From: Polytrichum commune
Taxonomy: Eukaryota > Streptophyta > Polytrichopsida > Polytrichales > Polytrichaceae
Direction of reading: 5' to 3'
Length of the DNA stretch: 64,000 nucleotides
NCBI GenBank assembly: GCA_950295325.1
Contig: OX485804.1
Location: 13,640,001 to 13,704,000 of the forward strand
Shown here: in pieces, positions 34,222 to 47,300 of the stretch
Layout: each line of letters starts with the position of its first letter
How positions within the stretch are numbered: position 1 is the stretch's first letter
Notes under the pieces: generated by a model
What the model was told of the DNA's origin: nothing
Seen by the model: only the letters and a program-made list of their open reading frames with translations
The model's database searches: none
Translations under genes and position numbers: made by a program

Positions 34222-34560
34222 GAACTCCCAAAACACCAACCAATCAATAAATAAAAGATATCACAATAAACTAATGGAAGGCTCATGACTCAACATCCAC
34301 CCCACAAAGTTATAACCTTTGCCCCTACAAGCATTACAACCGCACCAACACATGGCCAAACTTGGTCACCCCAGTTTCTACAGTGCCCACCCCGAGAGGG
34401 GTTAGTAATCCTGCACCACTGATATTATGTCTAGTGGACATAATATCAAGGGTGGGTCGAACGGGCATTTCAATCATGTTGATCCCATAAGGGGTCAGCG
34501 TTTCTTCTCTCTCTCTGAATAGTTGAACCCATCCCAAACTTGTCAAAAGACATGCGACCA
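34222..34560 (+). other. Probable 3' untranslated region of the retroelement
   Basis: A+C-rich sequence continues past the last stop and includes the hairpin at 34420-34448. The end of the element is not precisely visible; composition changes to AT-rich by about 34560. Confidence 0.4.
34420..34448 (+). repeat. Perfect 12-bp hairpin
   Basis: TGATATTATGTC and GACATAATATCA are exact reverse complements separated by TAGTG. After a 2-base internal mismatch on each side, four further pairs (CACC with GGTG) extend the stem. It sits in the putative 3' region of the retroelement and could be an RNA structure used for template recognition. That role is inference. Confidence 0.8.
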
Positions 34561-36034
34561 TGAAGTTGGTGTATAAAAAACCGGTTGAGGAATATACACA
34601 TCACATAAATAACTAAGTTATTTGAAGAGTTAATTGAAAATCATGTAATGGCATCATTTATAGATTTATAGATGGTTTATTGTTCTTGTTTTGTTAAGAA
34701 ACATAATGAACATAGATTAAAATGTACATGATATATAATAAGTTCATAAAATCATAATTTTAATTGGATTGTAGCATAGTTGATTTTGAGTAAGTATAAA
34801 TCATTAAATATACGATTACCATGATTACACTATATGTAATTTGTTCATATCGTGCGTGAAAAATAAGTATTTTGAAAGGAAGGTATAAGTAATATGCATA
34901 TTCTTGGAGAATTCTGCAAAATGAAATAATATTCACAAAGAATATTGTGAATATTCTCTCATTGGATTTATAATTCCAAACAGTAGACTCGGAGCCATGT
35001 TGATAGTCGATTTTATACTTAATATGTAATGTAGTTGCCACATGGACAATTCACGTATCATCTTATTCGACTTAATCTATGTTGAAGTTTGTCAAATTTA
35101 AGCAACCAACAGCATATTCCTATACATCAAAAGTTGGTTGGCTACGCCCTTTTAACCTTTAAGGGAACAAGGGGTTCATTGCACGGCCTCTACATACACT
35201 TTTTACATGCCTCGTGGAGTCTTGAATATTTCTCATATTTTAAAGGTCGAAACTTTATTGAGTACAACATTCTTTTGTCAAGGAAGAAATAAAAGCAAAC
35301 TCTTATTTGCCAACAACAATCAAAGTATTAAGTATGTATATGCAACCAAGGGCGATATGTTGTGTATTTAAACCCGAATCGTCAATGATATTAAGGTATT
35401 CCATTAATTTGGAACATAACGTTACTCAACTAATGAGTTGTGTTCATGGGCCTCGTAATAGATTCAAGATTAAAGCCTCTAGATGCCGGAATCCTAGTGC
35501 TTCAAATTGAATTTGAAGTCATGGCAACTGAACACAACTCAACAACTAAGTAATGTTATGAACATGTACTTGAAGATTGAGTTCATTTTTTTATAGGCTC
35601 ACTTGTGACACAATTGGCTAAACATGGAAGTTTGTACATCATATACACATTTTCGTGGATGGAAAGACCCATCTTGGGCCTTGTGGATGCTTAGGGGTCA
35701 AACCTATATTCAACACTCATTCAATCCTCATGTCCCTACGTTTCTTTGGGCATTGACTTCAATGGTTGTGGATAAAGCATAAAAGGAGGACGACTCTGAT
35801 ATTGCCACCAACATGAATTATGGAGTTGCTTAATCTTCAAGTTGGTCTAAATGTACACTCAACCCTAAAACGAGCATCACAATAACTACACGCCCCCCCC
35901 CCCCCCAAATATTATTGACTCTTTCAAAGGTGAACATCTAAATGGGTGCAAACAAACCAACATGCACCTAAGTATCTCCCCCAAGGACAAAACCCATACG
36001 TGTCTAGTGCGTGGTTGGTGAGAATTATCTTTTT
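34561..36034. other. Intergenic, AT-rich, nothing recognised
   Basis: Very AT-rich sequence (34600-35000) and a C16-17 run near 35890. No domain or repeat can be supported. Confidence 0.5.
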
Positions 36035-36290
36035 TTGTCAGATACAATGTTCATGGAGATTATCGAACATAATCGGTTGAAATCCTAGTGTTTTCAAGTT
36101 CAGTTGCCAATCCAGTTATCCGTTGGCATTTTTCAATTGTCTATATTAAAATGGCATATATTCTATAAATATCTCTTCATGGTGGTTAAATGTTTGGAAG
36201 TCTCAAATTTCAACCAATTGTTTCTCAAAGTCAACCGGTTCATTTGTAACTAGCAACTGGCTCTCTATTGTGGCCCTTAAGAACTTAACC
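36035..36290. mobile_element. Half copy of the 55792-56482 inverted-repeat element
   Basis: It shares with the arm of the element at 55792-56482 the phrases CATAATCGGTTGAAATCCTAG, ATATTCTATAAAT, TTTCTCAAAGTCAACCGGTT and TTTGTAACTA, in the same order. Only one arm is present. Confidence 0.5.
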
Positions 36291-36620
36291 CTACAAGTTC
36301 CCATGGGATCCAAGTTAAGGCCGTGGGTTTAAGCTTTGTGGATGTTTATCTCAAGTTGAACCACCAAATCATGTGCTTAGTAAATACTTTGCTCATATTC
36401 ATATACATAGTCAAACAATACACATCATGAAATATGGACTTGCTTTTGTTTAAACATCCACAAATGTTGATATGGTCAGATACTGCAATTGCTGTATTTT
36501 GTAGCTCAAGTGTGGCCTCAAGTTTTCAATTAAGCTTACTTGAATATGTGTTGTGTTTTTTTTGGTACAAGGGTGTTCATAATTGCTTTGTATACTATGG
36601 ACCCTCAATCAGGCCCCGAG

Positions 36621-36947
36621 CTAGATCATATCTTCATTCGGCTGGGCCCCACCCCTCCCACGTCTCCTTTGCTGCTTCATCTTCTTGTCTGCACTTGTGT
36701 GGGAACTCTTATTCGTTGGGAACCAATGTGATAATACCCCATTGAAATTACAAATATTCAAGTTGACATCACTTTCATTATTCCCAAGTTAATTGATGGA
36801 GTTCTTTCACATGCCAAAGGAGCTTAATGGCTTAAGTGACTGGGTATTGTCATATTGGTTCCCAACAGGGAAGAGTTCCCACGCAAGTGTGGGCAGGAAG
36901 ACCGGGCAGTGAAGGAGGTGAAGATGTGATCTAGCCCTGGGCCTCAA
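36621..36947. mobile_element. Foldback MITE, CTCCCACGCCTCC family, copy 3
   Basis: The left arm starts CTAGATCATATCTTCATTCG and the right arm ends GAAGATGTGATCTAG. Inverted similarity covers roughly 120 bp (GTGGGAACTCTT, GTTGGGAACCAATGTGA) around a centre shared with copies 1 and 2. Confidence 0.75.
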
Positions 36948-37616
36948 TAATCAACTATTCATTACATATAGTATCTTCAAAAGAATGATGATAAAGGGTT
37001 ATGGGTTCCAAATTGTTGTGGGTCAAGAGAAAACACATTGACCAAAGTAATCATGGTATGTCAAACTTAGAGTGGGCCATACGAAAAGGTGTGACAAGTT
37101 TATAATAGTAGTGTAACTAGAGACATTTATGAGCAACCTATGCACCTAGCTCGATGTAAGGTAGACAACCCTTATTCAATTGCTTTTTTGAATTGAAACA
37201 TGTATTTGAGTGGTATGTTGTTTAACGCAGCTCCAATAACATATACCCAAAATACACATGTTCGAAAGGGATTAGATTGCATGCTCAAAATACGACAACC
37301 ATTCTAGGCTCAACAATCAACATAAGTGTTGGGGGGGGGGGGTTATACAACCATCTAATGAGCATGAGAATCACTATGATAAAAGTAAGATCTTCATACG
37401 GGCTCCGAAAGTTGTGAGGAAAGTGGCTATGGTCTCAATTTGGATTGGCCAACTGTATCTTGTACTAAATCGCGTGTTCCATGTATCTAGGAGGATGGAC
37501 CCCCATCGAAATTGGCCATGTTTGCGTGTTTCATATCCTAGGACGAGTGGGCTACTCAGAAAAAAAAAAACCACTTAAGATCGAGCCCACCTTAAGTTAG
37601 GTGGAGAGCCTAGGTA

Positions 37617-37815
37617 CTACATTGATTATCCGATTATAGTATGTGTGGTATCGATTAATGAGACACACACTATTTTGCAAAATCTCAAAATTAGCGAGGA
37701 TTGAAATTTTGACCGAGTGACACTAAATTCATGGATACATGCTCATTTACCATATATTTTAAGATACTTAGTACGTGCTCTAAGATGTTTGTAGAGTGCA
37801 TATTTTGTTTTGCTG
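37617..37815 (+). mobile_element. Dispersed MITE-like repeat next to the PI4K gene (copy inverted relative to 61386-61770)
   Basis: It matches the reverse complement of 61560-61768 along its length: TGATTATCC-type end, GTGTGGTA, ACACACACTATTTTG, GTGACACTAAATTCATGG, ATACATGCTC and GTTTGTAGAG. Its end also resembles the arms of the element in the first PI4K intron (40066). Only one end is recognisable. It ends less than 600 bp before the kinase start codon and may contribute promoter or leader sequence. Confidence 0.6.
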
Positions 37816-37821
37816 AGCTCG

Positions 37822-37863
37822 AAGAAGCTTCTTCTTCTCCTTCTTCTTCTTCTTCCTCTTTTC
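37822..37863 (+). repeat. CTT/CCT-rich microsatellite in the PI4K upstream region
   Basis: A (CTT)n-like pyrimidine tract. Such tracts are common in plant 5' leaders; here it may mark the leader of the downstream kinase gene. Function is not shown by the sequence. Confidence 0.6.
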
Positions 37864-38384
37864 GATCGACGACATCATTCAATCATGAGGCATCTCCCCA
37901 CATTAAGAACCTGAAGAGAACTTGCATGGCATTGAGAGTTTCCAGCACTTTGACACTTTGGGCTCCCAAAACCCTAGATCTTTTGGTGCCATTACTTTCC
38001 ATATACGTGTATTGGAAGGGCGCATTGATTTCCCGTTTTGTCTCCGAAGGAAGGGAGGGAGAAAGGCTCCCGGGCATATGTCAGGCATGCCTCTTGCCTC
38101 CATTGTCGCCCTTTCTTCGTCGAGGGACTCGAGTCTCCGAGGGCACCTCCCTAGGGTTTCCTGCAGAGCTCCGGAGCTCCCGCTGGACGGACATTTCATC
38201 CGCGACTAGACAAAAAAATCTCTTCCCTCCGTGCGCTCATTGTCATCGTCATCACCAATATCACATGAGCGCGCTTCCGATGCAGCCGTGTATTTTAGGT
38301 TTAGAGCCACGGTGCAGGAGTGATTCGAACCAAGGTGGATCGCGGTGTAGAATAGAGCAACTGGTGATGAATTGTCAGGTCTAA

Positions 38385-41300
38385 ATGTCGCGGAAAGGAG
38401 TGAGGATGAAGGCGCTGGTGGAGCTCTGCGATGTGCTGGCAGAGGATCCCACTCTGTCCACAGAAGGCGTGGGGTTATTATGGAGCCAGTGTCCCCCGAT
38501 TGAGCTTTTCTCCGAACGACATTCGAATCTCACAGCCCGCCACGTCAACGGGATTCTGGCCTCCGCGAGGTACCTGTCGCGAACCGAGCAACCGGAGAAT
38601 CGACAGGAGTTTTTGAATCTCATATTCGAGTTCATCAGCTCAGTTCCTAATATTTCAAGGAAGGACGGGTGGCCGGTATCGTTCACACCGGAAGCGTACG
38701 ACGTTTACTTCGTTGAGCTTCTAGGTTATGTATCCGAGGTGGCTAAGAAATGGCCAGCTGTCACAAGTGATATGAGCAATGTGTTCACGGATTTTATCTT
38801 AAGCATCACTGAGGAAAGAGATGAAGACAATGTGGAGCCTCTCATATGGGCTCGCCATGCTGCAATTAGATCACTACTCGTGGCGTTGGCGGGGAACTTT
38901 CCAGCTTTAGATGGCCCTGACGCAGAGAGTTTGGCGAAATGCTTACTACAACACTGGTTGTCACTGCCTCAACCTTCGGTAATGGAGTTATCAGGTCGGA
39001 GTGTGTCAGCTCAGAGTTCGCCTTTAGGGTTTTACTCGTCCTCTTCCAATGGTAACTCTAGGTCTATGAAGGATTTCAGGCTTGCGCAAGGATACATGAG
39101 CGATGGCGCTGCGGATTCCAGGATCCTAAGCTCTGCGGATGATAGCCCTCAGTACGAAGCCAACACTTTCTTCACTCCCGCTTCTACACCTTCTAGGGGA
39201 ACTCCCAGAAGAGAGTTTGATGGGATCGGGAACGGGAGTTTTTTACACATGAATGGCAATGGGAGCAGGGTAGTTAGTGGAGTTTACAGTGAAACTCGTG
39301 AAGCAAGTAGACAATCCCGACAGCTATTGAACTCTCTGGAAGCAGAATCTGTGGAGTCGCTAGAATGGCACGAAGTTGGGTTCAGATTGTTTGTACAATT
39401 ACTGGAGAAGGCTGAGTTGGATGAGGACTCTGTCGCCCAGTTAAGATCCATGGCAACAGGTCAACTTGGAGCGCTTCTACCTCTTTTGAAGGCATGCCAC
39501 TCACCTGGTATCTCTCTTCAGTTCTCAAGTTATATTGTTATTTTTATTGCGAGGGTTATATTCTCCACACATGAAATGAGTTTTGAGAAACAATTGAAGA
39601 CACTGGTGATAATTGAAGTGGATAAAGTCAGTCAGTGTGATCATTAACAGATATACATCCTCGAGGTCCATTACCTATAGTCTCGAAGTAATCACCCGGG
39701 AGAAATCTATCGAAAATAATTTAATTTACACCATCAATCAGCATGAAAGTGTAGTGAGCACTAATCTTGATAACTCATATAAAATGCCATCTTGGGTATC
39801 TCTCGTCAGTTCTCAAGTTTATTTACTATTTTCATGTGAGGGCTTTATTTCCCTCATATGAGATGAAGTTTGAGAGACTATATGAGGCATTGGTGAATAT
39901 TGAAGTTGATCGATTCAGCCATGTGATCATGAACAGATATACATCCTTGAAGTATATTATCTGCAGTCTCAAATGTAATCAAATGCACTTCTCAGCTTCT
40001 ATATGACAGAAAGTGCTATTAGCATTGGATTCAGCTGTTGTTTAACCTACTGAATTGCTAAGTGGTACACTGATTATCCCAATTAGTGTGTGTTACCATT
40101 CGGAGTTATGCACTGCTATAATTATTAAATGAGAATGGAATATTTTACCAAGCAAAATAATTTATGTTCTATAATATCTGAACAACCTATTGAACTTTCC
40201 TTAGTAAAGATTGAACTCCTGAATGAGACATTATTGTACTGTGTTACTCCAAATAGTAACACACACTAGTTGGGATAATCAGTGTAGTAACAATCGAATA
40301 AAGAAGTCATTGTAGGATTATCCAAAAATTACAACTAATTGACACTAGTTGGAAAGCAGCAAGGTTTCAAAATGCCAATGGTCTTTATTCCAGTAGGTTC
40401 AATATTAGGTTGGTGGAATACTTTGTTATGTTTGTGCATTATTTCAAGTATGCACTTCCAAATCTCTGTTCTTCTTGTGCCTATATGCACTTTAAATCCA
40501 GTCAAAGTGTGCTCATTTAAGTAAGTTTGTTCATATTTCTGGACGTATTGGATAAAAACCAAGTGGTTCTTTTCTTTCAAATGTCCTCCTGAATTCGAAA
40601 CTTGTTGTGACCTATTCTTTATGTCTTCTCAGAGAAGTTTGCCCCCCTTTTTTTTTTCTTCAATGGGGTTCCACTGCTCCGAAGGAGTTTAGATGAAAGT
40701 TTACCTCAAAATCTATTGGTCGCTGACTCTCACTGTTTTTAAGCAGCCTCAAAATTGTAAAACAGGGCTTCTGTTTTTTTGGAAGTTTTGAGGTCCTCAG
40801 GCTTAAAGTTGTTGTGCTGACTGGAATGTGCTGGGATCTGTGTTGTAAACCCTTCTACAGATTCGGAAAAGAGAGTGGCCCGTGGATGGGATGCCACTTT
40901 TGGCTAAAATGAATATGAAGCTGCAAATTTCACAAGCAGCAGCTGCTGTGACTACCCTGCTACTAAAAGCAGAATCACATGGGCGGCCTTCAAAGAGTCC
41001 TGTGGATGGTAGGGTGTTAAAAGGGCCTACACGGGAGACCCTATCTCTTCTAATGGATGTTGCAGATGCATGTATTGCATCCCCTTGGCGAAGATTGAGA
41101 TCTTGCGAATCACTGTTTGGAACTGTCCTTTCTGCTGTATCTGAGTTGGGTGCATTACAAGGGAAACAGACACTCAGGGTCATTCTTTTACGCATCAAAA
41201 CACTCGTGGTGTCTACTTGTGCACAAGTAAGCTTATATACATCTTATTTTCTTTATAGAGGATTGAATGTGCTTGAGGCGTTCGTTAAGTTTGAATTGGT

Positions 41301-44300
41301 GCCCACTAGGGATGGCAGCTCGACATAATAGAATTTTATAGGCCAAGAAAGCACAGACGTGCAGCTGTTGTATGCATTACAAGGAGAAGAATCTGTGAGA
41401 TGTTATGACCATGGAATTCATTAATCCAGTTTTGTTGCACTATTATACAATGTAAGACTCCTTTTGGATGATTTTGATGCATAATAGTTAATTTCAAAGA
41501 AAGCTGCCTTATCAAAAAGGTGTGTTTACTTGGAAGTTCAATGTTGCAGTTCAATGTATGAAAATCTTTTTGATTTCCAAAATTTCCTCAATTGCAATTT
41601 AAATATGTTGGACCAATCAAATGAAGGTTGACTGCAAGGCTCAGCTAGAGTGTCATTGAGTCTTATTCTATTTAAAAGGAGCTTGTAAGAAGTGCATTGA
41701 ATTTCAAAATGGTGTCATAGAGTCAGGCAATATTGATGAAATAGTCGTTTTGCAGGCTGACACCTTATCAACAAATCAGGGGCCAGTTTTTGTAAGCCTT
41801 TCCAAAGCAGCATGCAGGCTGATCGAAGTCAGTTGGAACTTAGACAGAGCTGCACTTGAGTCCTTTCTGTTGTCTCTGGCTGCATATGTTCGGGAGCGAC
41901 TTGAACAGGTAATGGACTTCTTATATAGTTTTTGTATGTAACAGATGTTTGTGCTGTCAAGTGGAGGTACGTTCAGCTTTAAATGAATTAAATTTGGAGA
42001 AATTTACTGACTGATTGGTCTGAACAGGATTATTTTGCATCTCTTTCAACATTATGTATAATATTTCTCCTTGTCTATTTGAGAACTATCTGAAGTATCC
42101 ATTCTTTGAGTTAAAGTGACTTTCTGAGTCTTGTATTGTCAATGTCCTTTCATTTGAATTGCCCTAAGTAAGATATGATGTTTTAAGTGGAAAAGCCATG
42201 AGTCTGTTGGGACTGTCTACGGTAAGCTTTGGTAAATTTTAGAATGAGTGTGAATGCCTGAAATTTATGACAATTCTATCCTCTTTGTGTCATTGTCATT
42301 ATACATATGTATGGATGAAAGGCCTCTGGGCTTTTTTGGAAGCATATGAGGTGTGCTGTATGTAGCAAACACTGTGTACATTAACATGGTGAAGGTTATT
42401 GCTTCTGGTTTCTTTCACAGGAGAAAAAGGAGAGGCATAGTGCGGTGGTGACACAGTTGAATGTGATACCCCTACTTGCAAACATTGCAGTGCTACTGAA
42501 TAAGGCAGAGGCTGTGGATTTGATTATGCCACTGTTTGTAGAGAGCTTGGAAGAGGGTGATGCTTCTGTTCCTAGTCTAGTTCGACTCAGGGTGGGTATT
42601 CTTTTTCAAGCTCATTTCTTGCTTTGGATTATTTGTGTCTGGACCTAATGATCTTGGCTGAACGTGGATGAACTGATGTCAGTATGGATTATTCATGGAA
42701 CAGGTACTTGAAGCAGTGGCGTGGATGGCATGCTTAGGTTGTGAGAAATCATACAGAGAGGTTGTGGTTCTGTTGACAACGGGTTATCTCAAGAAGCTGC
42801 ATGTGATGGGCTCCAGTGAAAACCGTGACCAGCCACCTGAAGCAAAAACTGAGCGCCTGGAGGTCTTTCTCCCTTCTTGTAACCCCCTAGATTTTCTTGA
42901 ACAACATTATGGAGTTAGCATCTCTCAATGTCATAGTTATGTTATGTGGTTGTACTTTTGAGTGTATGTTGTAGCTGCCAATTGTTATTTTAAGAACATG
43001 TTTGAGCTGCTAAATTGTGGCTCAATTTTCTCAAAAGTACACTGAAAGATTTTTATGTACAGACTTTGCCTGGAGCTTTTCTACACATTGCGCAAGGTTT
43101 GAAAGAACCAAATCTTCGGGCTGATTATCGGCAGCGACTTCTGGTGCTTTGCTCTGATGTGAGTCTGGTTGCTGAGTCCCAGAATGGCAGGTTTGTCACT
43201 ATATTGACCTTTACAATGTATTGACTTGAGAAAGTTTTGTAAGTTTGCCAAGTTAGGACCAGGAAATCCCCTGTACAATTTCAATCATATTATGCCCAAA
43301 AAATCAGTTGAAAATATCTTGTTAATCCATCTAAGAGCAGGGGCTTCTTGGATTTGAAGGATTGTGTCTTTTATAATGGATGTGGACTCAAGTGACAAAT
43401 AGGAGAAGTTATGACCATGTAGATAGCACATACTCGACTTACTGAATGCCTACCATGAACTGACTATTCCACTATGGTTGTCAGCTCACAGGTGTTAATT
43501 TATTCATAAATTGTTGTACATTGTTGTTGGCAGATATGGGGCTGATTTTCTTGGTCCTCTCCTTCCTGCTGTTGCTGAAATATGTTCCGACCTAGATCCA
43601 TTCCAGGATGTTGACCCTTTACTGCAGAAGTTGTTCCGAAATTTGTGGTTCTATATTGTTCTTTATGGATTAGCGCCTCCTATTCAAAAGTTCCAGCCAC
43701 CCGCTACATACTCCAGATCCTTCAGTACTGGTAGCAGAGGAAACCTGAATGTACTACAAACTGTTGCTGGTCCATATGTTTGGAATACAGAGTGGTCAGC
43801 TGCTGTCAACAGGCTCACTCAATGCACTCCTCCTCTTGTAAGTTTTTCTGCTATCAGCTGCTGGTTTATGCTGATTGATCTGTGCAGCTGGCTTCCTTAG
43901 GTTATGGCCATGCAGTAGTCCCTCTTGTCTTACCAAGGCGTTCTCATTTGCAGCTGGTGTTTGTTGATGCATGCTGTTTGTTATTTAACAGCTCGCCTTT
44001 CTGAAGCACTATTCTGACTAGTAGAAGATTTGACATTCATTACAAATAGTTGGTTTATTTTACATGCACGCTTGCCATATAACTACTTGATGAAACCTTC
44101 CAAATAGTAATCATTAAATGCTTTTGATATCATAGTCACTCTAATGCCACAGAACATAGTGAGACACCATACATTCTTTGGTTGTTGAATGTGACAAACA
44201 TATCTTCTGGATACATAATACCATCAATGTGTGGAAATCAATTAGGTTGTGACTTCAATAAAATGGCTCGAGGATGAAGTGGAATTGATTGCCCTGTACA

Positions 44301-47300
44301 ATCCTGGAGGTAAACAAGGAGGTGGTAATGAAAGGGCAGCTGCAGGTCAGCGCAACCTCCTGTCTGCCGCACTGGGTGGTTGGTTAAGTGTGGCATCACT
44401 TAGCAACATCTCAGGTACGGGTATCAGTGATTGTTGATCCTATGCTTTACGGAGGGCATTGTTACCAATTTCTTTACAAGTTGAAAATGTAGTTACCTGA
44501 ACGTCAATCGGAAGTATGGGACATGAGAGACTTTGTGGAGGCTCCTATACTGGGTTGACTAGTTGGAAACCTGGAGGGAGTCTTGTCGCGAGTTCTGTTT
44601 TTTTTTGGGGACTAGTTTCTCCAGACTATGTGGGAGACATGGGTGTTGTAAAATGCTTTGAGTAGTGATTTGTTGAAAGCTGCCCATTTTGACTTCGCCT
44701 CAAGTGAAGACTTGCTCAAGACAAAGTCAAAGCTCCATGATATATTTGACACATGTATCCTGTTTGAACTTGTTAGTTTCTTGAGCTTATTGTGATACTT
44801 AGCCCTCTTCAGTGGTAATATGCAGGTGTTAAGGCAACATTTCTTTTTGGTGTTGCATTTTTGGAGATCTTGCGTCTTGGCTACAATGGAGGTGTTGTGA
44901 ATAGGGGCAGTATACAAAAGGATCCAATCAGTCTCTTGACATGTGTATTCAAATACTTGGAGAGTCCAAACCTGCCCAACGATCTTCATCAGTGCCTTAT
45001 AGCTATAGTGCACCGTGCCTTTGATGCTTCTTTGACATGGCTGGTATGTACAGTGCATAAGTCAATGCGCATATCACTTAATGACACTGTATATTCACCA
45101 TCTTTGTTTCTGCATACATCTTGCAAGGGAGCATTCCCTTATCTGTGCCATTTGTGAGATTCTTTCAACTGCAATGTTCTGTAGTGAAAATTTCGAGTAA
45201 CCAACTATAGCTGGTTGTGAGTTCCCATTCTTTCAAGTTGTCATAGAGAGGTAGAATGCACTCTGTCTTCTTTAGTGAACTATAATTGAACGTGTCATGA
45301 CAGGCATTGTCGTATGTCTCCTTGTAGGAGAGGTACATTGCATTTTTCTTCTTCAGCGGTACTGAGAATCTTTGTATTTTGACAGAAAGAAAGAGTTGCA
45401 ACAAGCGGAAGGGAGATTTTGGACAAAGAGATAGTTCTTGCTGCTCATGCTTGCTTTCTTATCAAACTTGAAACTCATCGTGAGGAGGCAGTACGGGAAC
45501 TTGCTGCTAGTCTTCTAGGCCAGCTGCGAAATAGCTTCCCGCAAGTAAGTGTGTAACAATTGAAGTTATGAAAATGCACATATTCCATTTATCTCTGCCT
45601 TTCTTTCATTGACAAATAGTCAGGACTAGCAGAGTATTCAGGCCTGCCCTGCTGAGATTGGTCCATATGGGTTGCTTTTAATTTCCAGAGCCTGTGTGGT
45701 CCACAATACTACATACCAACGTTGTATTTGATGGTTCAGATACTCTGGAATGGTCAATGCTTGGAGGCACTTCTTCGCTTGTTATCTGAGCAGCCAGCAA
45801 CTTCGTCAGGAGATGGTCGGTCAAATCTTGCTTCTCGTTCTCAAGTGCACCAACAGGTGAAGGAGTGGCTGACTTATGCCCTGTTGCTTGCTCCATCTAC
45901 CACGCAAGGCCTCCTGCAGGTACAACTTATGCTCATCAAATCAATGAAATGTTGCTGTATAGTCAAATCAGCTGATTTTGTTGATTTTCAAGGGATGTAC
46001 CAACAAGTCAGCTGAAATTTTGTTTAATTTATGTTGAATTGAGTCAGCTGAATTTTGTGGCATAGCCCTCATGTCTTAACACATTTTTATTTGCTCACAT
46101 CAGAGAATATGTTTTTTTTTCCCTCACATTGTTTTTGTTTTAGATATCACAGTGTGAATATAAATTATAAATTATAGAGAACCTGCAAACAGAAGTGCTT
46201 ACAAGAATGCCTCCTGTTCATTACTCATCCTGGAGCCAATGAATCTCTTTGGTTTGCTGCTAATTGAGAAGAACTTTCCCCTCATTCCCCTTCTAGTGCA
46301 GTTATTCATCATTTGAGCTTGTGAGGAGTAAATTGGACAGGTTGAATGAAACACAGCTGTGGATGTCAGGCCTTATCAGGATAATATCTCTTGTTGGGTT
46401 GAGAAATTCCTACTCATACTCGGACCATTATGGTTCTTCAGGATTGATTTACTTTGTCCCTATATCTCAGCAAGAGTTGGTAGTTTTGAACAGGGCATAT
46501 CACTGAGTAGGTTGGTGGTCACTTGTTCAGGAATACTTTCGACGGGTGGGGACATGGCAAAGGGTGGCTCATTCAAGTGATATAATAGCTATGCTATCTG
46601 AGATTCGGATGGAGACAAGCAACTCCAATGCAGCAACTGTTCCTGCTTTAACTGCTGCTGCTGCTGCTGCTGCTGGAGGTGATATGGGTAGCATGGAGGT
46701 GCTATCAATTGGAATAACGAGTGCAAATGTGAAATCAAACTACATGGGAGAGATAGCAGGCATGAAACGGCTCTTTGGTGGAAGCCTAAACTTAACTGGT
46801 TTAACCCTCGGTAATGGTCCACAGCCTAGAGATGCATCAATGCAAGTGGACTGCCGGATTTCAAATGGCCTCAAACCCAAAAAAGGTTCTGGGTCCCTAG
46901 AGGGGCTTTTGATAGCTCGTTTTGTCCAACAGATTCAGCAGTTTGTGACAGATTCCCAGCTTGGCCACACCATTGATGGTGAAAAGTTTAGGGCAGCTTG
47001 CTTGCAAGCCTCTGCTTTACTCCTCTCTGAGATTGTAAGTACATCTTGTATACATCATCACTCTCTTTTCACTATCACTCTCATTATTAATTGCATTTTC
47101 AGGTGTGTTGCACTCTCTAGATTGGTGGTAATATTTTTGTTTACTGTTTTCCTATGATCAGGGAGCGAGTGCAAATGGGCTTCCTGAAGGTGCCTCTCAG
47201 CTTTTGCGGCTTTTGTGTTGGTGCCCTGCTCACATATTTACATCTGGAGTGATGGAGACAGGAGTCTTTGTATGGACATGGCTTCTAGCAGCAGCACCTC

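Noticed and set aside
37731-38384. A 217-residue frame ending directly before the PI4K start codon
   Set aside because: It begins inside a dispersed repeat, crosses the CTT microsatellite and leader, has no domain, and ends at TAA immediately before the kinase ATG. It is probably leader sequence, not a separate gene.
44612-45058. A 148-residue - strand frame
   Set aside because: It is antisense to an intron and exon 9 of the PI4K gene, with no recognisable domain.
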